64,000 nucleotides of DNA from Agrostemma githago (Eukaryota; Streptophyta; Magnoliopsida; Caryophyllales; Caryophyllaceae), in NCBI GenBank assembly GCA_958450325.1, contig OY288241.1, positions 38,678,778 through 38,742,777 of the forward strand, read 5' to 3'. A program made the position numbers and the translations under genes. The notes beneath the pieces were generated by a model. That model was given only the letters and a program-made list of their open reading frames with translations. It searched no databases and had not been told where the DNA came from. Shown here piece after piece: positions 1-11,439 of the stretch (positions are counted from its first letter, which is position 1; every line of letters begins with the position of its first letter).

Positions 1-438
1 TATTCCCTCACATATAAGCCACCCCTTGTAAGTCCTTGGCATGTACTATGGTCCTGATTGGTGGAACACGTGTTTAATTGGGGAGATTGATTTCATATTC
101 GATTGCATGCATATTTCATAAGTCGAGTGAGTGTCTTTATTCCTTCCTATCTTCACATATACACTTACCCGTACTTATGAGTGTCGAGCGACAACCGAAA
201 GGAAGTCCGACATTATTGGTCTCGCAAGATTGAAAGTTTGGCAGGCAATTGTTTGATTATGGCATGATTATTGATCTCGTTGCATTCTTGAGCATTACGT
301 GTTTTCTCGTCGGTCTTAGTTGATTTTAGGAGAATGATTGTAATTCAGCTCTGAGTCGTGTTTCACATCACTTGTCCTCATTTGTATATATTTTAGTTGT
401 TTGCTTGAGGACAAGCAAAGGTTTGGTTTGGGGGAGTT
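1..438 (+). mobile_element. Element A: 3' end of internal region, Athila-type or non-autonomous LTR retrotransposon
   Basis: This is the non-coding end of a retrotransposon whose 5' part lies outside the window. It matches in layout and patches of sequence the 3' end of the pol-less element at 53210-53550: both have a block around GATTGCATGCAT, then a segment with AAGTCCGACA or GAGTCCGACA, then a hairpin and a purine tract before the LTR. No coding capacity is visible. The similarity suggests that A and the pol-less element belong to related families, although their LTRs differ. Confidence 0.65.
401..438 (+). other. Stem-loop plus polypurine tract of element A
   Basis: A perfect stem TTGCTTG (401-407) and CAAGCAA (412-418) encloses the loop AGGA. 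It is followed by the T/G-rich purine tract TTTGGGGGAG, which ends at the LTR boundary. The polypurine tract primes plus-strand DNA synthesis in LTR retrotransposons. The hairpin is part of a pattern seen at every Athila-type 3' end in this window. Confidence 0.65.
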
Positions 439-1814
439 TGATCAACGCATTTTATATCGTATTTTATTGTCCCCCGACAACCGTTTTTGAGCTTTTCTTC
501 TTCCATATTTATTTGATTAATGTCGATTTCTATTAGAAAGTCGATACTGTCGGTCCTCGTGCTATTTTGTAGGTTAAGTGCAATTTTGAGCATATTTTGG
601 AGTAATAACCCGGATAGCCGAGACGAGGACGGAAGACAAGGAAGAAAACGAAAAGCCGAGAAGTAAAGGAATAACTCGATCAAGAGCTCAGCAGCATCCA
701 CTCGATCGAGTGGCGTAGAGTACTCGATCGAGTGCCATTCATCCAGACTTAATGTGAAGCGTCCACGTATCCACTCGATCGAGTGCACGCATGTACTCGA
801 TCGAGTGCCTTGCATTCAGGCCGCGGATTGGATTTTTCTTTTAATTAGAATTGGGCCTGTTTGTAAGTCCAACTGATTTCTTTTAAATCAGTTGGAAGAG
901 GATTGTCAGACTACCTTTTTTTCATTCTATCTTTTGGGGAGACTTTACGTTATATTAGAGCATAGAAGCCACGTTCATTCGGTCTTTCTTAGCGAGATTC
1001 ATCATACTCCGTTCTTCCTTTTTTTCAGATCTGAATTTGTGCGGTATTGCCACTTTAATTTTAATTTTAATTTCAATTTCAATTCTCTAGTTTTATAATT
1101 CTTGTCTTAATCTCTAGTTTATTTTCTGTCTGAATTCGTTCTTAATTTTCATAGTTATCTGATTTCAGTCTCGTAGTTTAATTCAATCCACATTCATCAT
1201 GTTTAATTGCAATTCATGTTTTGTTAGTTTATTTACGATCGTCATGAGTAGCTAATTTTTTTTATCTAGGGTTTAAGGGGATCGATGGGTGTTAATTGGG
1301 TTATAGAAAATTGACCTGTCTCTGATTATATGAACTGTCTCCTGAATGTTGTTTTTAATTCTGATTGATTAATTACTGGCCAGGATTAATTAATTAGTAT
1401 CACAATTAGGACTTTCCGCCGACCGGGTTAAGGACTAATTAGGTCACGGCATTTTGGGTAGACTAGCTTAATTCTAGCGACCGCAGGTTAAGTTTAGTTC
1501 TATAGTCTGTAGTAGTACCGACCGGACCTACACCTTAGACAGTTCGATTAGTGGCTTGTTAGTTGACTCCCTGACCCAATCGACATTCATTGTGAACCTG
1601 AGACCCTAGACCCTTTTTATTATTGATTTACCTTATAGCGATTAGTTATTAGTCCCCTCAAACAAACCGGAAAATAGTGACCCGCAATCTTTAGTCTAGA
1701 CCTTAGAGCAAGTAATTGAGTCCCGTCTCCTTGTGGTTCGACCCCTACTTCACTATCTGCATTAGTTAGTGGACCTTAGGGTATTTTTGATTAGGGATAC
1801 GACTGCCCCTGTCA
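439..1814 (+). repeat. 3' LTR of element A (1376 bp)
   Basis: The segment starts TGATCAACGC directly after the purine tract and ends CCCCTGTCA, so it has the TG...CA termini of an LTR. The right boundary is set by comparison with the ends of other LTRs here, which also finish in a phrase resembling a host-like 'TGTGG(A/T)TCGACCC' block followed by 50-90 bases. Sequence beyond 1814 belongs to element B. The partner LTR and the second target-site copy are left of the window, so the end is inferred. Confidence 0.6.
700..806 (+). promoter_or_regulatory. Paired 12-bp dyads in the LTR of element A
   Basis: Four perfect palindromes ACTCGATCGAGT start at 700, 722, 773 and 795. They form two pairs with exactly 22 bases between starts within each pair. 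A weak TATA-like sequence lies near 951-958. The dyads sit in the U3 part, the usual place for enhancer elements, so a role as binding sites for a dimeric factor is an inference. Confidence 0.6.
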
Positions 1815-1937
1815 GTATTTTGAGTTTATTGTGATAGGTGAAGTGAAGGTGACTCCTAGAAAGGAGTGGTTAGTGATAGAGCTTGGATCGTGAGTAAGAG
1901 AGTCGGTTTTTGGGGTCATGGGAGTCATGAAGACCCT

Positions 1938-2122
1938 TCCCGACCGGGAAGGGTGTGTCGTCCCGACCGGGATGGGGCCGTCCCGATCGGGATGAGGGCG
2001 CCAAAAATCGAGTCCACTGGAGTGTCATCCCGATTGAGAAGGAAGCTTCCCGACCGGGATGGTCCCCTACTCCTTTTTGGTGCCTCTTCTTCGACATTCA
2101 AGCCCACCCAACCATTATATAC
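1938..2122 (+). promoter_or_regulatory. Relic internal promoter of element B (dyads plus TATA)
   Basis: TCCCGACCGGGA or TCCCGATCGGGA occurs at 1938, 1961, 1981 and 2048, with a degenerate copy at 2028. Spacings within the cluster are 23, 20 and 20 bases. A TATA-like ATTATATACC follows at 2114-2123. The same dyad occurs in this element's LTR at 4923-5065. The layout mirrors the internal promoter before the env-like gene of element D, but here the reading frame that it would serve is gone. Confidence 0.5.
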
Positions 2123-2811
2123 CCCCACCCAACCTCCCTACCTTCCTTGCTCATATCATACCACCCACATACTTCATTTTCATATCCTCACTTCCTCCTC
2201 TATCTACTTTAGACCGATATTCACATCAAATCCCACCCCCTCGCACCATTACTACCTCTACCATGCGGTTCTATCAAGCTTGAAGCGGGATAGCAATAAT
2301 GAAGACAAGCAAGTGCCTATATTGATCTATGAGACGATGGAGAGAGTGAGTTGCTAACCTATGGTACGACAACTATCCTTTCTTTTCCGTTTTTGTTGTT
2401 GCTTGTTTTCTTTTGTTTATTCCCTTCCCCTTGAGTCATGGTATCTTAGTGGCCTTCGAGGCCTTGGTATATGGTTGCTCCCGACTCTCGATGATGTGAC
2501 TACATCGAGAGTCATTTTCAAAATCCAAATTTTACAAGTTTTTCACTCTTTCTTTTTGAGGATTTAGTCGGATTTAGGCGGAATCCGGGCTAGGTGACTT
2601 GATTACACCTAGCCCTCCCCTCCCATTTCCTTTTATTTCCTTCTTTTTATTTCCTTCCCCCTTCCATATCTTTTCTTGTCTCGGCCCATGGTGACTTGAC
2701 TACACCCCGGTCGGACACCTTCTACCCTTTTCTTCACCTTATTTTTGATTTTTAGCTTTATTTTCGTAGTTTCTTTTCTTTTCTTTTGCCTCTCCGCATA
2801 CTATGGTCGAG

Positions 2812-2846
2812 CATGAGGACATGGCTAGGTTTAAGTGTGGGGGAGC
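2812..2846 (+). other. Internal hairpin and polypurine-like tract of element B
   Basis: CATG (2812-2815), loop AGGA and CATG (2820-2823) form a short stem, followed by AAGTGTGGGGGAGC. This resembles the true polypurine tract but lies about 1.74 kb upstream of the 3' LTR. Element D and the pol-less element have an equivalent internal copy. It could be a second plus-strand priming site or a structural RNA element; this is inference. Confidence 0.4.
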
Positions 2847-4542
2847 GATATTCTATCATAGTTAGTTTTATTTTCGTAGTTTTTCGAAAAATCTTTAAAA
2901 AACCTAAAAATTTGAAATTTTTTCACAAAAATCAAAAAGATTTTCTTTTGTGTGTTTTTCTTTTGTGTCGTATATTTTTTTGTTGTGTGTTTCGCCTCCC
3001 TTTTCCTTATAGGTTGCTTAATCACCATTGGTTTTGGAAAGCTTTCAAGACATCCGGTAACATCTTCTATCAATTTCCTTCTTTATTTCTTGTGAAGTTT
3101 GGAGAAGGATTGTGATGTGGTGTGCTCGGGAGGAGCTTTGTAAAGTTTGATGTTCGTTGGTTGCTCATTTGGAAGCTAGGGGTGGTGTTTGTGTTTTCTA
3201 TGTGTTTGTTTTGTTTTGTTTTTGTTTTGTTGCTTTTGTTTCTTTTTCTTTCGTTTTCGTTGAGTCTTTGTTTTGTGTTGTGTTGTGTGTCATGTGTGTA
3301 AATGGTTTTCGAAAACCCGGTTTAGAGGCTAGTGTGCGAGTGTCTACTTTCCCTTCCTAGTAGTGTAAATCGAGTCTTGGACTTTAATCTAGTAGAATGA
3401 CCCTAAATCAATGATTTCGTTGGTCCTTTACCTTGAGTCCACCTAGCTTACTAGGGATTTACTACGGGATTTGCATTTTGACCATTATGACCACCCACGG
3501 TGTGAAAAGGCCTTGGTTGGCGAGTCCCGTCCCTTAGGTGACCGTGTCTAGAATCGTTTGATTAGTCGAAGTTCTTCACCTTTTTGTGGGTTTGAAAGGG
3601 GATGCGCAACCCCGACATACCCATTACCTACCTCCCACACATATCCACACAATAAATTGCAAAGTGTTGATTTCTCTCTTTCTTAATTGTCAAGAAATGC
3701 CAAAAAGCCAAATCTTGCCAAAAAAAAGGGCAAAGAAAAGAAAAGAAAGATAAATGAAAGAAAGAAAAGAATGAAGAAAAAGAAAAGGCACAAAAGCCAA
3801 AAAGAAAATAGAAAAGAAGAAAAAGAATGGCATGGCAAAGCAAGGCAAAAATGCAAAAGAAAAGAGAAAATGCCAAAAGAAAACCCGATTCACAAAAATA
3901 ACCCCTACCTCTCAAAATAAACCTTTTTCCGACTTTCGTCGTGAAGAGCCTACCAAAGGACCGAGTCCCTAGGAAGGATGATAGCGGCATTAGTCGGTCT
4001 TCCCTTATTTTGCATGTTTTCCACCTTTTTACTTGGACTAGTTAGGCGGTTTTGGACATGGGACGACCCTCTTGGCTCTTTGCTAAAGGGGGCGGGGTCT
4101 CACTTACCTACAATGTCGACTAACACCGTGGTTCATCACTTTCCATCCCGCCGATCGTCCCGTAGTACGTTTTTAGAAAGTTAGGAGGACCGAGGTAAGT
4201 TACCAACGTTTTTGTTGCTTTGTCGTCATACTATTAGGGTTCAATCCATTTTGGTCTGTATTGCTAGCTTGGGAACGTTGTCACTTGCCTTGAGTCCTAA
4301 ACCGGTGCTTCTTTCACCGCTTTTAGAGGGAAGCGGTCCTTGTTTTTCTTTGGGCGCAACCGATTATGTGTTCGTTTGTGTGTTTGTTTGTTTTTGTGTC
4401 TTGTTTCCGGTTGCATCCGCAGTTTTGTCGCAAGACCCGACTTGCCTTGCGGAGTGCACTTTTTCTCTAAGTACACTCGCGTGAGTTGAAAGGGCGTAGG
4501 GTGCGTTAATACCCATTCGGCTAGTATAGTAGTTAGTATGTA

Positions 4543-4580
4543 CTTACTCGAGGGCGAGTAAGGGTTAAGTAAGGGGGAGT
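4543..4580 (+). other. Stem-loop plus polypurine tract of element B
   Basis: CTTACTCG (4543-4550) pairs perfectly with CGAGTAAG (4555-4562) around the loop AGGG. AAGTAAGGGGGAGT then runs up to the LTR start at 4581. The stem sequence is unrelated to that of element A but the pairing is kept. Confidence 0.6.
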
Positions 4581-6215
4581 TGATAAGTGTAGTTTGTAGT
4601 GCTTATTTTACTGTGTTTTGGTCCCATTTTCCTTGTGGAATCGCTCCCTGGGAGCGATTTATGGGCTACTTATGTTTCCTCTAGCTCGTTTCAGGTTCCC
4701 GAGACCGATTTGGAAGAGTTGGAGCGATTCCGACTCTATACACACACATTTTGGAGCCAACGGAGTAAAAGAATGATGATTCGATGCCTTGGAATCGACC
4801 CCGAGACCTTGGGACCCAATCCCGAGCCTCCGAGACCCGATCCCGAGTCTCGAGAATCGATGGGAAGCCCATGAGAAGCAAGGAGGGACCAAAAAGTTCA
4901 TATTGGAGGCCTACAAGACCCATCCCGATCGGGAAGGCCTCAAACCCGATCAGGATGAGGAGCACAAAGGACGCACACACTGTGGAGCATTCCCGATCGG
5001 GTTGGCATATTCCCGATCGGGAAAGTGGAAGTTTCCCGATCGGGATTTCCCATTCCCGATCGGGAAAGTCCCAGTCCCTGTTCCGCTTCTTTTCTTTCGT
5101 CTTCCTTCCACTTGTAACCCTATATATATCCTTCCCTTGTTTTGTAAAGCACACACACCACATTAGACATTAAACCCTAGACTACTTTAGGTTAGATTAG
5201 ATTAGATTAGTGTAGATTAGTCTTTAGATTATCGTTAATTATAGATTAGTGCTTGTAATTTGGAATTCTTCAAGATCTCCATTCAAGCTTGACAACCTTG
5301 GATGTTTGTTTTGGGTTCTTCCATTTATGCAAGTTTCCTTCTTCTTTTCATCTTCTAGTATGGTATAATCTCTCTTCCTTTCTCTTAATCTTTGTTCTTT
5401 AGTCAAGTTTGAATCTTTATTATTGTTTGTTCTTGTTCTTGTTATTTTGATTGAGTTTGTTTAGGTATGTTTGTTTCTTATGATGATATTCCTCTTGTTC
5501 TTGTTAGAATTAGTTTGATAATGTTAGAGTAGTGTTCTTGCTAGTGTTAGTAGGGTGATTAGGGTGTTAATTGGGTGATTAAGGGTTTGTTGGAGATGTT
5601 GGTGGAAGATTTGGGTTTCCTCTTGGTTTGATGCATATCACATGTTTGTTGAAATGCTTGAATGACTAGTATGTGCATATGCTTGTTTTTCTTGCTTTTC
5701 TCTTGTGGGTAATAGTTTGCTTGTGGGTTCGGTTCCCTCATTAAGTTGCGAGAGCCCGGTGAGGACGACCCCTAGGTCGGTCTAAGATGCGAGAGCCCGG
5801 ATGCGATCTAGGCCGCAATAACACGCTAGTAATCCCGTTTGTTGTGTGTGTCGCCAAAATGGGTTCCATGTGGAACCTCTAGGTCGGTCTAAGTTGCGAG
5901 AGCCCGGACCAACCGAGATCACCCTACTACCTCCTTCGCTCTAGCTCTTCCTTGACCATTCCGTTACCCCTTTGACCCCGACCTAATCCTAGCCCGTTTT
6001 CCTTAGTTGTTCTTCTTAGTCATAGTCTAGCCTTTCCCCCCCTTCTTATCATTCTCTAGTTTAGCTTAGCTCGTTGACCTAGTCTCGTTTTTAGGTGACC
6101 TTGGTCTATACGCCTCTACCGTCCCCGTGGATTCGACCCGACTTTCCCTATCTACCGTTAGGTGCTAGTTGGTTATTTATTTGGCGGTGGGATCCACGAC
6201 CAATTCCCACCATCA
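4581..6215 (+). repeat. 3' LTR of element B (1635 bp)
   Basis: It starts TGATAAGTGTAG directly after the purine tract and ends CCCACCATCA. The next base begins sequence that translates in frame as the gag of a different, Tat-type element, which fixes the right boundary well. The 5-base target copy to the right would be GCACC; the left copy is outside the window. A TATATATAT box lies at 5121-5129 and dyads lie upstream of it. Confidence 0.7.
4923..5129 (+). promoter_or_regulatory. LTR promoter of element B: dyad array and TATA box
   Basis: TCCCGATCGGGA-type dyads start at 4923, 4944, 4991, 5011, 5034 and 5054. Start-to-start distances are 21 in the first pair and 20, 23 and 20 in the second group. 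TATATATATC at 5121-5130 is the likely TATA box, about 55 bases after the last dyad. Transcription of the element should begin a few tens of bases further on. Confidence 0.6.
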
Positions 6216-7320
6216 GCACCACTCCCCTGACAGGGATGATGAAGCTATGAGCAGGCGGCCACCCAGGCACCGCTCCCTCAGCACTAGAAAACCGACCCCT
6301 GAAAGATGGGATGAATACGGTTACCACTCTGGGGGAAGCAGGTCAAGAAAGGTAGGCCGACCCAGCAAAACAACCCTTCACCCTGACGTGCAGGAATATC
6401 CCATTCCAAAAATCAAGATGCCCTCCATCAAGTTTCATGGAACTACCGACCCGGAAGATCATCTGGCGGCGTACGAAAGCCACATGGGGATGTACGATGT
6501 TGATGACGCGGTTTGGTGCAAGGTATTCCCCACTACCCTTGTAGGGCTGGAACAAGGGTGGTTCAGGGATCTACCGCAGGGATATATCAGCTACTTCGTA
6601 GAACTAGCCGAGGCTTTCTTGGACTAGTATGCAGGGAACAAGAGGCGTCGGCTAACCCGCTTTGATCTGATGACCCTCAGGCAAAAGAAGGGTGAGACTG
6701 TCAGGGAATACCTGAAGAGATTCGACCTGTCCTACCAGCAGGTCAAAGAAATTGACGACTCAACTGCTGCATATGCATTAACCATCTCACTGTTTCCAGG
6801 GGAGATGAAGAACCAAATGATCAGAGCCCAGCCAGAGACCCCGGCAAAAGCCCGAAAAATTGCCGAGGGCTTCATGCTGCAGGAGGAATTCTGTAGCCTG
6901 CCGGATACCCTCACAAGACCTTCCAGGCCGCAGGGGGGACCGCAGGGTGGACGCAGTAGGGGCGAGGCTGGCAGACAGAAAAACGAAGAAGGAGACACTC
7001 TAAGGAAAGAGCGTGTAGCCTATCAACCCAGATTTGATAGCTACACAGCTCTAAACAAATCCAGGGCAGAAATCTTCGAACTGGAAAAAGAGACGGCTAA
7101 GTGGAACCGCCCGAGTAAGCCACGCAGCCTAAAGGGAGACCCCAAAAAGTTTTTTACATTCCACGATTGTGTGGGACACACCACTGAGGAATGCAGGCAC
7201 CTGAAAGATGAGATTGAGAAACTCATCAGGAATGGGTGGTTGAGCAATTATGTTGCCAGAAACAAAAGTCAGAAGGAAGTAGTGGACAAACCAGAGGGAT
7301 CAGTGCAGAATCGCATGTAA
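6216..7320 (+). pseudogene. gag: Gag of element C (truncated, one premature stop)
   Basis: This encodes the capsid/nucleocapsid polyprotein that packages the element's RNA. A reading frame entering from the LTR of B continues to 6627, ends in TAG, and resumes in the same frame at 6628-7320. The capsid-like part contains FHGTTDPEDHLAAYESHM and the retrotransposon-gag stretch around REYLKRFDLSYQQV. Near 7160-7250 there is a degenerate zinc knuckle, FHDCVGHTTEEC followed by LKDEIEKLIRNG, typical of Tat-lineage Gag. The N-terminus is cut off by insertion of element B. A frame change around 7315 separates it from protease. Confidence 0.75.
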
Positions 7321-8030
7321 TCCATGTAGTGTCAGGGGATGCAGAAGGCCGGACACGCAAAAGAGGCCAGAAAAGGCAAATCGGCGAACTCCGTAATCAA
7401 ATATGCTACGCTGAGAGGGCCGGAAGTCCTAAGGGCCTGACCCTGAGCATCACTCCCCAAGATGCAGGGCGGGTAATCTACCCTCACAGTGACCAATTGG
7501 TGTTATCCCTCGTTATCAGCAACCATATCGTAAGAAGATGCATGGTGGACACAGGAGCCTATACAAATCTGTTGTATAGGGACGCATTCGACAAAATGAA
7601 TCTGGAAAAAAGACACCTAAAGCCTGCCCCTGGATCACTGTACGGGTTCAGCGGGGCAGGTGTACTCCCCATGGGGATCATTGATCTGCCAGTCACATTT
7701 GGAGAGGGTGCCTCAGCCAGAAACATCAGGGCATCCTTCGTCGTTGTAGACGCCAAATCAGCATACAACGCTCTGATTGGCAGAGCAACCCTAGATGAGA
7801 TCGAAGCTACCATATCAATTAGAGCTCTGACCATAGCCTATGTCACGGACTTCGGCATGGAGGGAAAAGTGCATGGCGACCAAGAGTCAGCTAGACAGTG
7901 CTACTCCGTAGTCCTGCACACCCACAAAACAGAGCAAAAAGGGAAGAGAAAGGCAGACTGTTCCCCCAGCAGGGAGGGAGAGATTCCAGCTAGCCAGCAG
8001 GCAGCTGACCACCTTGAACCTGGGGGGAAA
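7321..8030 (+). pseudogene. pol: Protease region of element C polyprotein
   Basis: This encodes the aspartic protease that would cut the Gag-Pol polyprotein. In reading frame 3 the protein contains VDTGAYTNLLY around 7548-7580, with the catalytic DTG triad, and later ALIGRATLDEI, the usual second protease motif. The frame differs from that of gag before it and from reverse transcriptase after it. The second switch falls at about 8025-8033 beside a run of six G, so a single-base indel in the homopolymer is the likely cause. Earlier bases 7236-7320 are also open in this frame but lie over the end of gag. Confidence 0.75.
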
Positions 8031-8032
8031 GC

Positions 8033-10252
8033 ATGCTGGTGGATCTGGAACCAGGAAGACAAGTCCTTGTAGGGGCCGACCAGGAAGAGTCTTACCAGGC
8101 AGAGTTGATCAAAGTTCTGAAGGACAATAGGGACGTATTCGCATACTCGGCTGACGAAATGCCGGGGGTCGATCCAGCACATATTGTTCACAGGCTGAAC
8201 GTATGTGCGGACGCCCGCCCTGTGAAACAAAAGAAGAGAAACATGTCTGCCGAAAAGGATCCGGTCATAAAAGAAGAGATCGAAAAGCTTTTAAAGGCAG
8301 ACTTCAGAGAAGCCTGTGACTACCCAGAATGGCTGACGAATGTTGTGATGGTGAAAAAGTCCTCAGGCGCATGGAGGATGTGCGTGGACTTCACCAATCT
8401 CAACAAAGCTTGCCCAAAAGACTGCTATCCGCTCCCGAGTATTGACCAGCTGGTAGATGCCACCTGTGGATACACCACACTGAGTTTCTTGGATTCCTTT
8501 TCAGGCTATCACCAAGTCTACCTCTGGCAGCCAGACAGGGTAAAATGTGCCTTCATCACCAGCGCCGGCACATTCATGTACAAAATGATGCCGTTCAGAC
8601 TCAAGAACGCAGGCGCCACTTACCAGCGATTGGTAGACAAGGTTTTTGAGAAGCAAAAAGGCAGAAACTTGGAGGCCTATGTCGACGACGCTATCGTAAA
8701 AAGCAAAGGGGATGCGGAGCACCTGAAAGACCTGCAAGAGACTTTCTCTTCCCTGCGCACATACCAGATGAAACAAAACCCGAAGAAATGTACCTTCGGT
8801 GTCCGCTCCGGAAAGTTTCTGGGTTTTTTAGTAAGCGCCAGGGGCATCGATGCAAATCCCGAGAAAATCCAGGCAGTATTAGACCTCCCAGAACCAAGGA
8901 CCATAAGAGATATCCAGCGCCTGACTGGCATGATGGCCGCCCTGGCGCGGTTCATTGCCAGGTTGGCCGATAAATCAACACCCTTCTTTAAAGTGTTAAA
9001 GGGAAACAAGCAGTTCAAATGGGAGGATGAACAAAAAGAAGCCTTCAAACAGCTAAAAGAACATTTAAAGAAGCTGCCCACCCTGGCAAGGCCAGTGGCA
9101 GGGAAGAAGCTTTTCCTCTATATCGTCGTGACGAACACAACAGTCAGCGCGGTGATCCTAAGGGAGGAAGCAGGCTCCCAGCAGCCAATATACTTTGTGA
9201 GCCATGCCCTGGGGGCAGCTGAAAAGAATTATCCACTGGTCGAGAAGGCAGCCTATGCGGTCATCATTGTTGCTAGGAAAATCAGGCCCTATTTTGACGC
9301 CCACCCTGTCGTGGTGCTAACCAACCAACCCCTCGAAAAGGTGTTGGAAAAATTTGAAAAATCCGGGAGACTGTTGAAATGGGCCATAGAGCTGAGTGGA
9401 TTGGGAATATCATACCAGCCCAGGACCGCCATCAAGGCACAGGCCTTGGCTGATTTCCTGGCTGAATGTTCCCATTCAGAAGAAGATGATCCACCTGCCG
9501 GAGAATGGGTGGTGTACACAGATGGATCATCTACAGCCAACGGTGCAGGAGCGGGGATTGTGCTGACTAGTCCTGAAGGAGTGGACTTCGAGCATGCGCT
9601 CAGATTCACCTTCCCTGCATCGAACAACGAGGCCGAATATGAGGCCGTCCTTGCAGGCATCAGTCTGGCCAAAGCCGCAGGAGCAGAACGAGTTATACTA
9701 GCAACAGACTCCCAGCTCATCGCTAACCAAATTAACGGAGAGTATGAGGCTAGAGATCAGACCATGGCTGCTTACCTGGAAAAGGTAAAGCAAGAATTAT
9801 CAGGGTTAAAATCTTACGAAATCAGACAAATCCCCCGGTCCCAGAATAACCGGGCAGACGCCCTATCTAAGTTGGCCAGTTCTAGCCTGCAAGACATAAG
9901 AAGGTCAGTCTGGGTAGACGTAGTTCAAGAAAAATCTACCACCCCTTCCCAGCCGGTCAGTGTAGTTGAGGAGTCAGAACCTGAAGAATGGATGACCCCA
10001 ATCATCCAATTCAAAAAATACGGAACCCTTCCGTCTGACCCTGCTCAAAGAAGAAAAATGTCGGCAAAAGCTGCATGGTTCATATTGGTCAATGAAGAGC
10101 TATACAAGAAGTCGTTCTCCTCACCGCTACTTAGATGCCTGGGGGCAAGACAGGCTGCAGAGGTTCTAGACGATATCCACTCAGGAATCTGCGGCCACCA
10201 TATAGGAGGGAGGTCATTAGCCCACAAGGCCCTGAGGGCAGGCTACTATTGA
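8033..10252 (+). pseudogene. pol: Reverse transcriptase, RNase H and archaeal-type RNase H of element C
   Basis: This 739-residue open frame copies element RNA into DNA and removes the template. The connection block starts with a LEPG motif. Reverse transcriptase shows WRMCVDFTNLNKA near residue 114 and the catalytic YVDD near residue 217. The Ty3-type RNase H follows from about residue 355. A second RNase H starts near residue 490 with YTDGSS, NNEAEYEA, ATDSQL and a final NRADALSKLA, so all four acidic residues of the archaeal-type domain are present. The two-domain arrangement is diagnostic of the Tat lineage. The frame ends in TGA in the integrase zinc-binding region, so it is a broken polyprotein rather than a complete gene. 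Confidence 0.85.
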
Positions 10253-11224
10253 CCAACCCTGCTAGCCGATGCAAGAGACTTAACACGAAGATGCAGGAAA
10301 TGTCAGTTATTTGCCCCTTCAATTCACGCTCCAGCCCAGGAGCTCAGGCCAATCTTGTCTCCCATTCCCTTCGCTCAATGGGGGATGGACATATTGGGGC
10401 CCTTCACTGCAGCTACGGGAGGCCGGAAGTTTTTGATAGTGGGGATTGACTACTTCACGAAATGGATCGAAGCCGAAGCAGTCCCAAACATTACTGAGCC
10501 TGCAGTCAGGAAATTAATCTGGAGGAATATCATAACCAGATTTGGCCTGCCAAAAATGCTGGTATTTGATTATGGGAGGCAATTTGATAACGACCCCTTG
10601 AGAATTTGGCTGAAAGGTCATGGTATAGAAGTCGCCTACTCTGCTGTCTGCCATCCACAAACTAACAGGCAGGCAGAGGCTGCCAACAAGCAGATCCTGA
10701 ATGGGCTAAAAAAGATGGTGGACGACCTCAAGAGCAGGTGGGCAGATGAGTTGCCAAGCATCCTATGGTCAATCAGGACCACTCGGAAAGAATCTACGGG
10801 TCAAACCCCTTTTGGCCTGGTCTATGGGGCAGAGGCCCTGCTACCCATTGAAGCACGAATACCTACCCTGCGATCCCAGCAATATGACAGGGCGGATAAC
10901 GAGGCAGCAATGGCTGAGGCCCTAGACCTAGTCAGCGAAGTAAGGTAGGAAGCCAGCATTAACATAGCCGCCTACCAACAGCGGATAAGGAAGGCGTACA
11001 ACAAAAAAGTAAACGAAAGAAGTTTCCAAGTGGGGGATCTGGTTTTGAGAAAAATGCAGGCTGTAGGAAGGTCAAGAGAGCATGGAAAACTGAGCACCAA
11101 CTGGGAGGGCCCATATGTGGTGACCCAGATTATGGGGCCAGGTACCTACAGAATTGCTAATCCTGAAGGACAAGAATTGGCCGCCCACTGGAATGCAGAC
11201 ACCTTAAAGAAATATTATGTCTAG
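10253..11224 (+). pseudogene. pol: Integrase of element C (interrupted by stops)
   Basis: Integrase joins element DNA to the genome. The zinc-binding HHCC module straddles the TGA at 10250-10252: the histidine half is before it and RRCRKCQ after it. The catalytic core follows in the same frame with WGMDILGPF (first Asp), VFDYGRQFD (second Asp, with a changed context) and NRQAEAANK (Glu). A TAG at 10946-10948 interrupts the frame again. The C-terminal part (11030-11224) contains GDLVLRKM and WEGPYVV, the usual GPY module, and ends LKKYYV before TAG. All segments stay in one frame, so the damage is by stop codons only. Confidence 0.8.
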
Positions 11225-11439
11225 CATTAGAAAAGCTTAGTTATCTTCTCAGAAAAATTGGCGGAGGACGGTCAAAATAGAATGTCGACGGCTCCGACCA
11301 CAACAACTGTAAAAGTTTTTGAAGAAATGAAAAATCTCAAGTCTATACTCGTTGTCTATTCAAATTGGCGTTTTCACACACAAACGAGCAGGGGGCAATA
11401 GGGGGAGGCCCCCCTGTTGCTAAAACCAAGGGAAATAGA

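Larger units (their letters stand above)
1815..4580 (+). mobile_element. Element B: internal 3' region of an Athila-like element with env-like gene lost
   Basis: This non-coding segment is homologous block by block to the region downstream of the env-like gene in element D. Shared blocks include GGACTTTAATCTAGTA near 3379, GACCACCCA near 3490 and GGACCGAGTCCC near 3959. Upstream of them B has dyads and a TATA-like sequence (1938-2122) as D has before its env-like gene. In B only about 240 bases separate that leader from the homologous downstream block, so the env-like reading frame is missing. Position 1815 is where element A entered. A purine-rich, lysine-codon-like tract at 3690-3890 is low-complexity sequence, not a gene. 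Confidence 0.6.

Noticed and set aside
1866..2357. 163-residue ORF at the start of element B
   Set aside because: Its first half runs through the palindromic dyads and the rest through a promoter leader. No domain is seen and D has no equivalent frame.
3687..3920. Lysine-rich plus-strand ORF and its Phe-rich antisense counterpart
   Set aside because: This is a low-complexity A/G-rich tract in the 3' region of element B. Similar tracts occur at the same place in D and the pol-less element without a shared reading frame.
700..5065. CRISPR-like arrays of palindromic repeats with spacers
   Set aside because: The repeats are 12-bp dyads without uniform long spacers. They lie in LTR promoter regions of plant retrotransposons, and no cas genes exist here.
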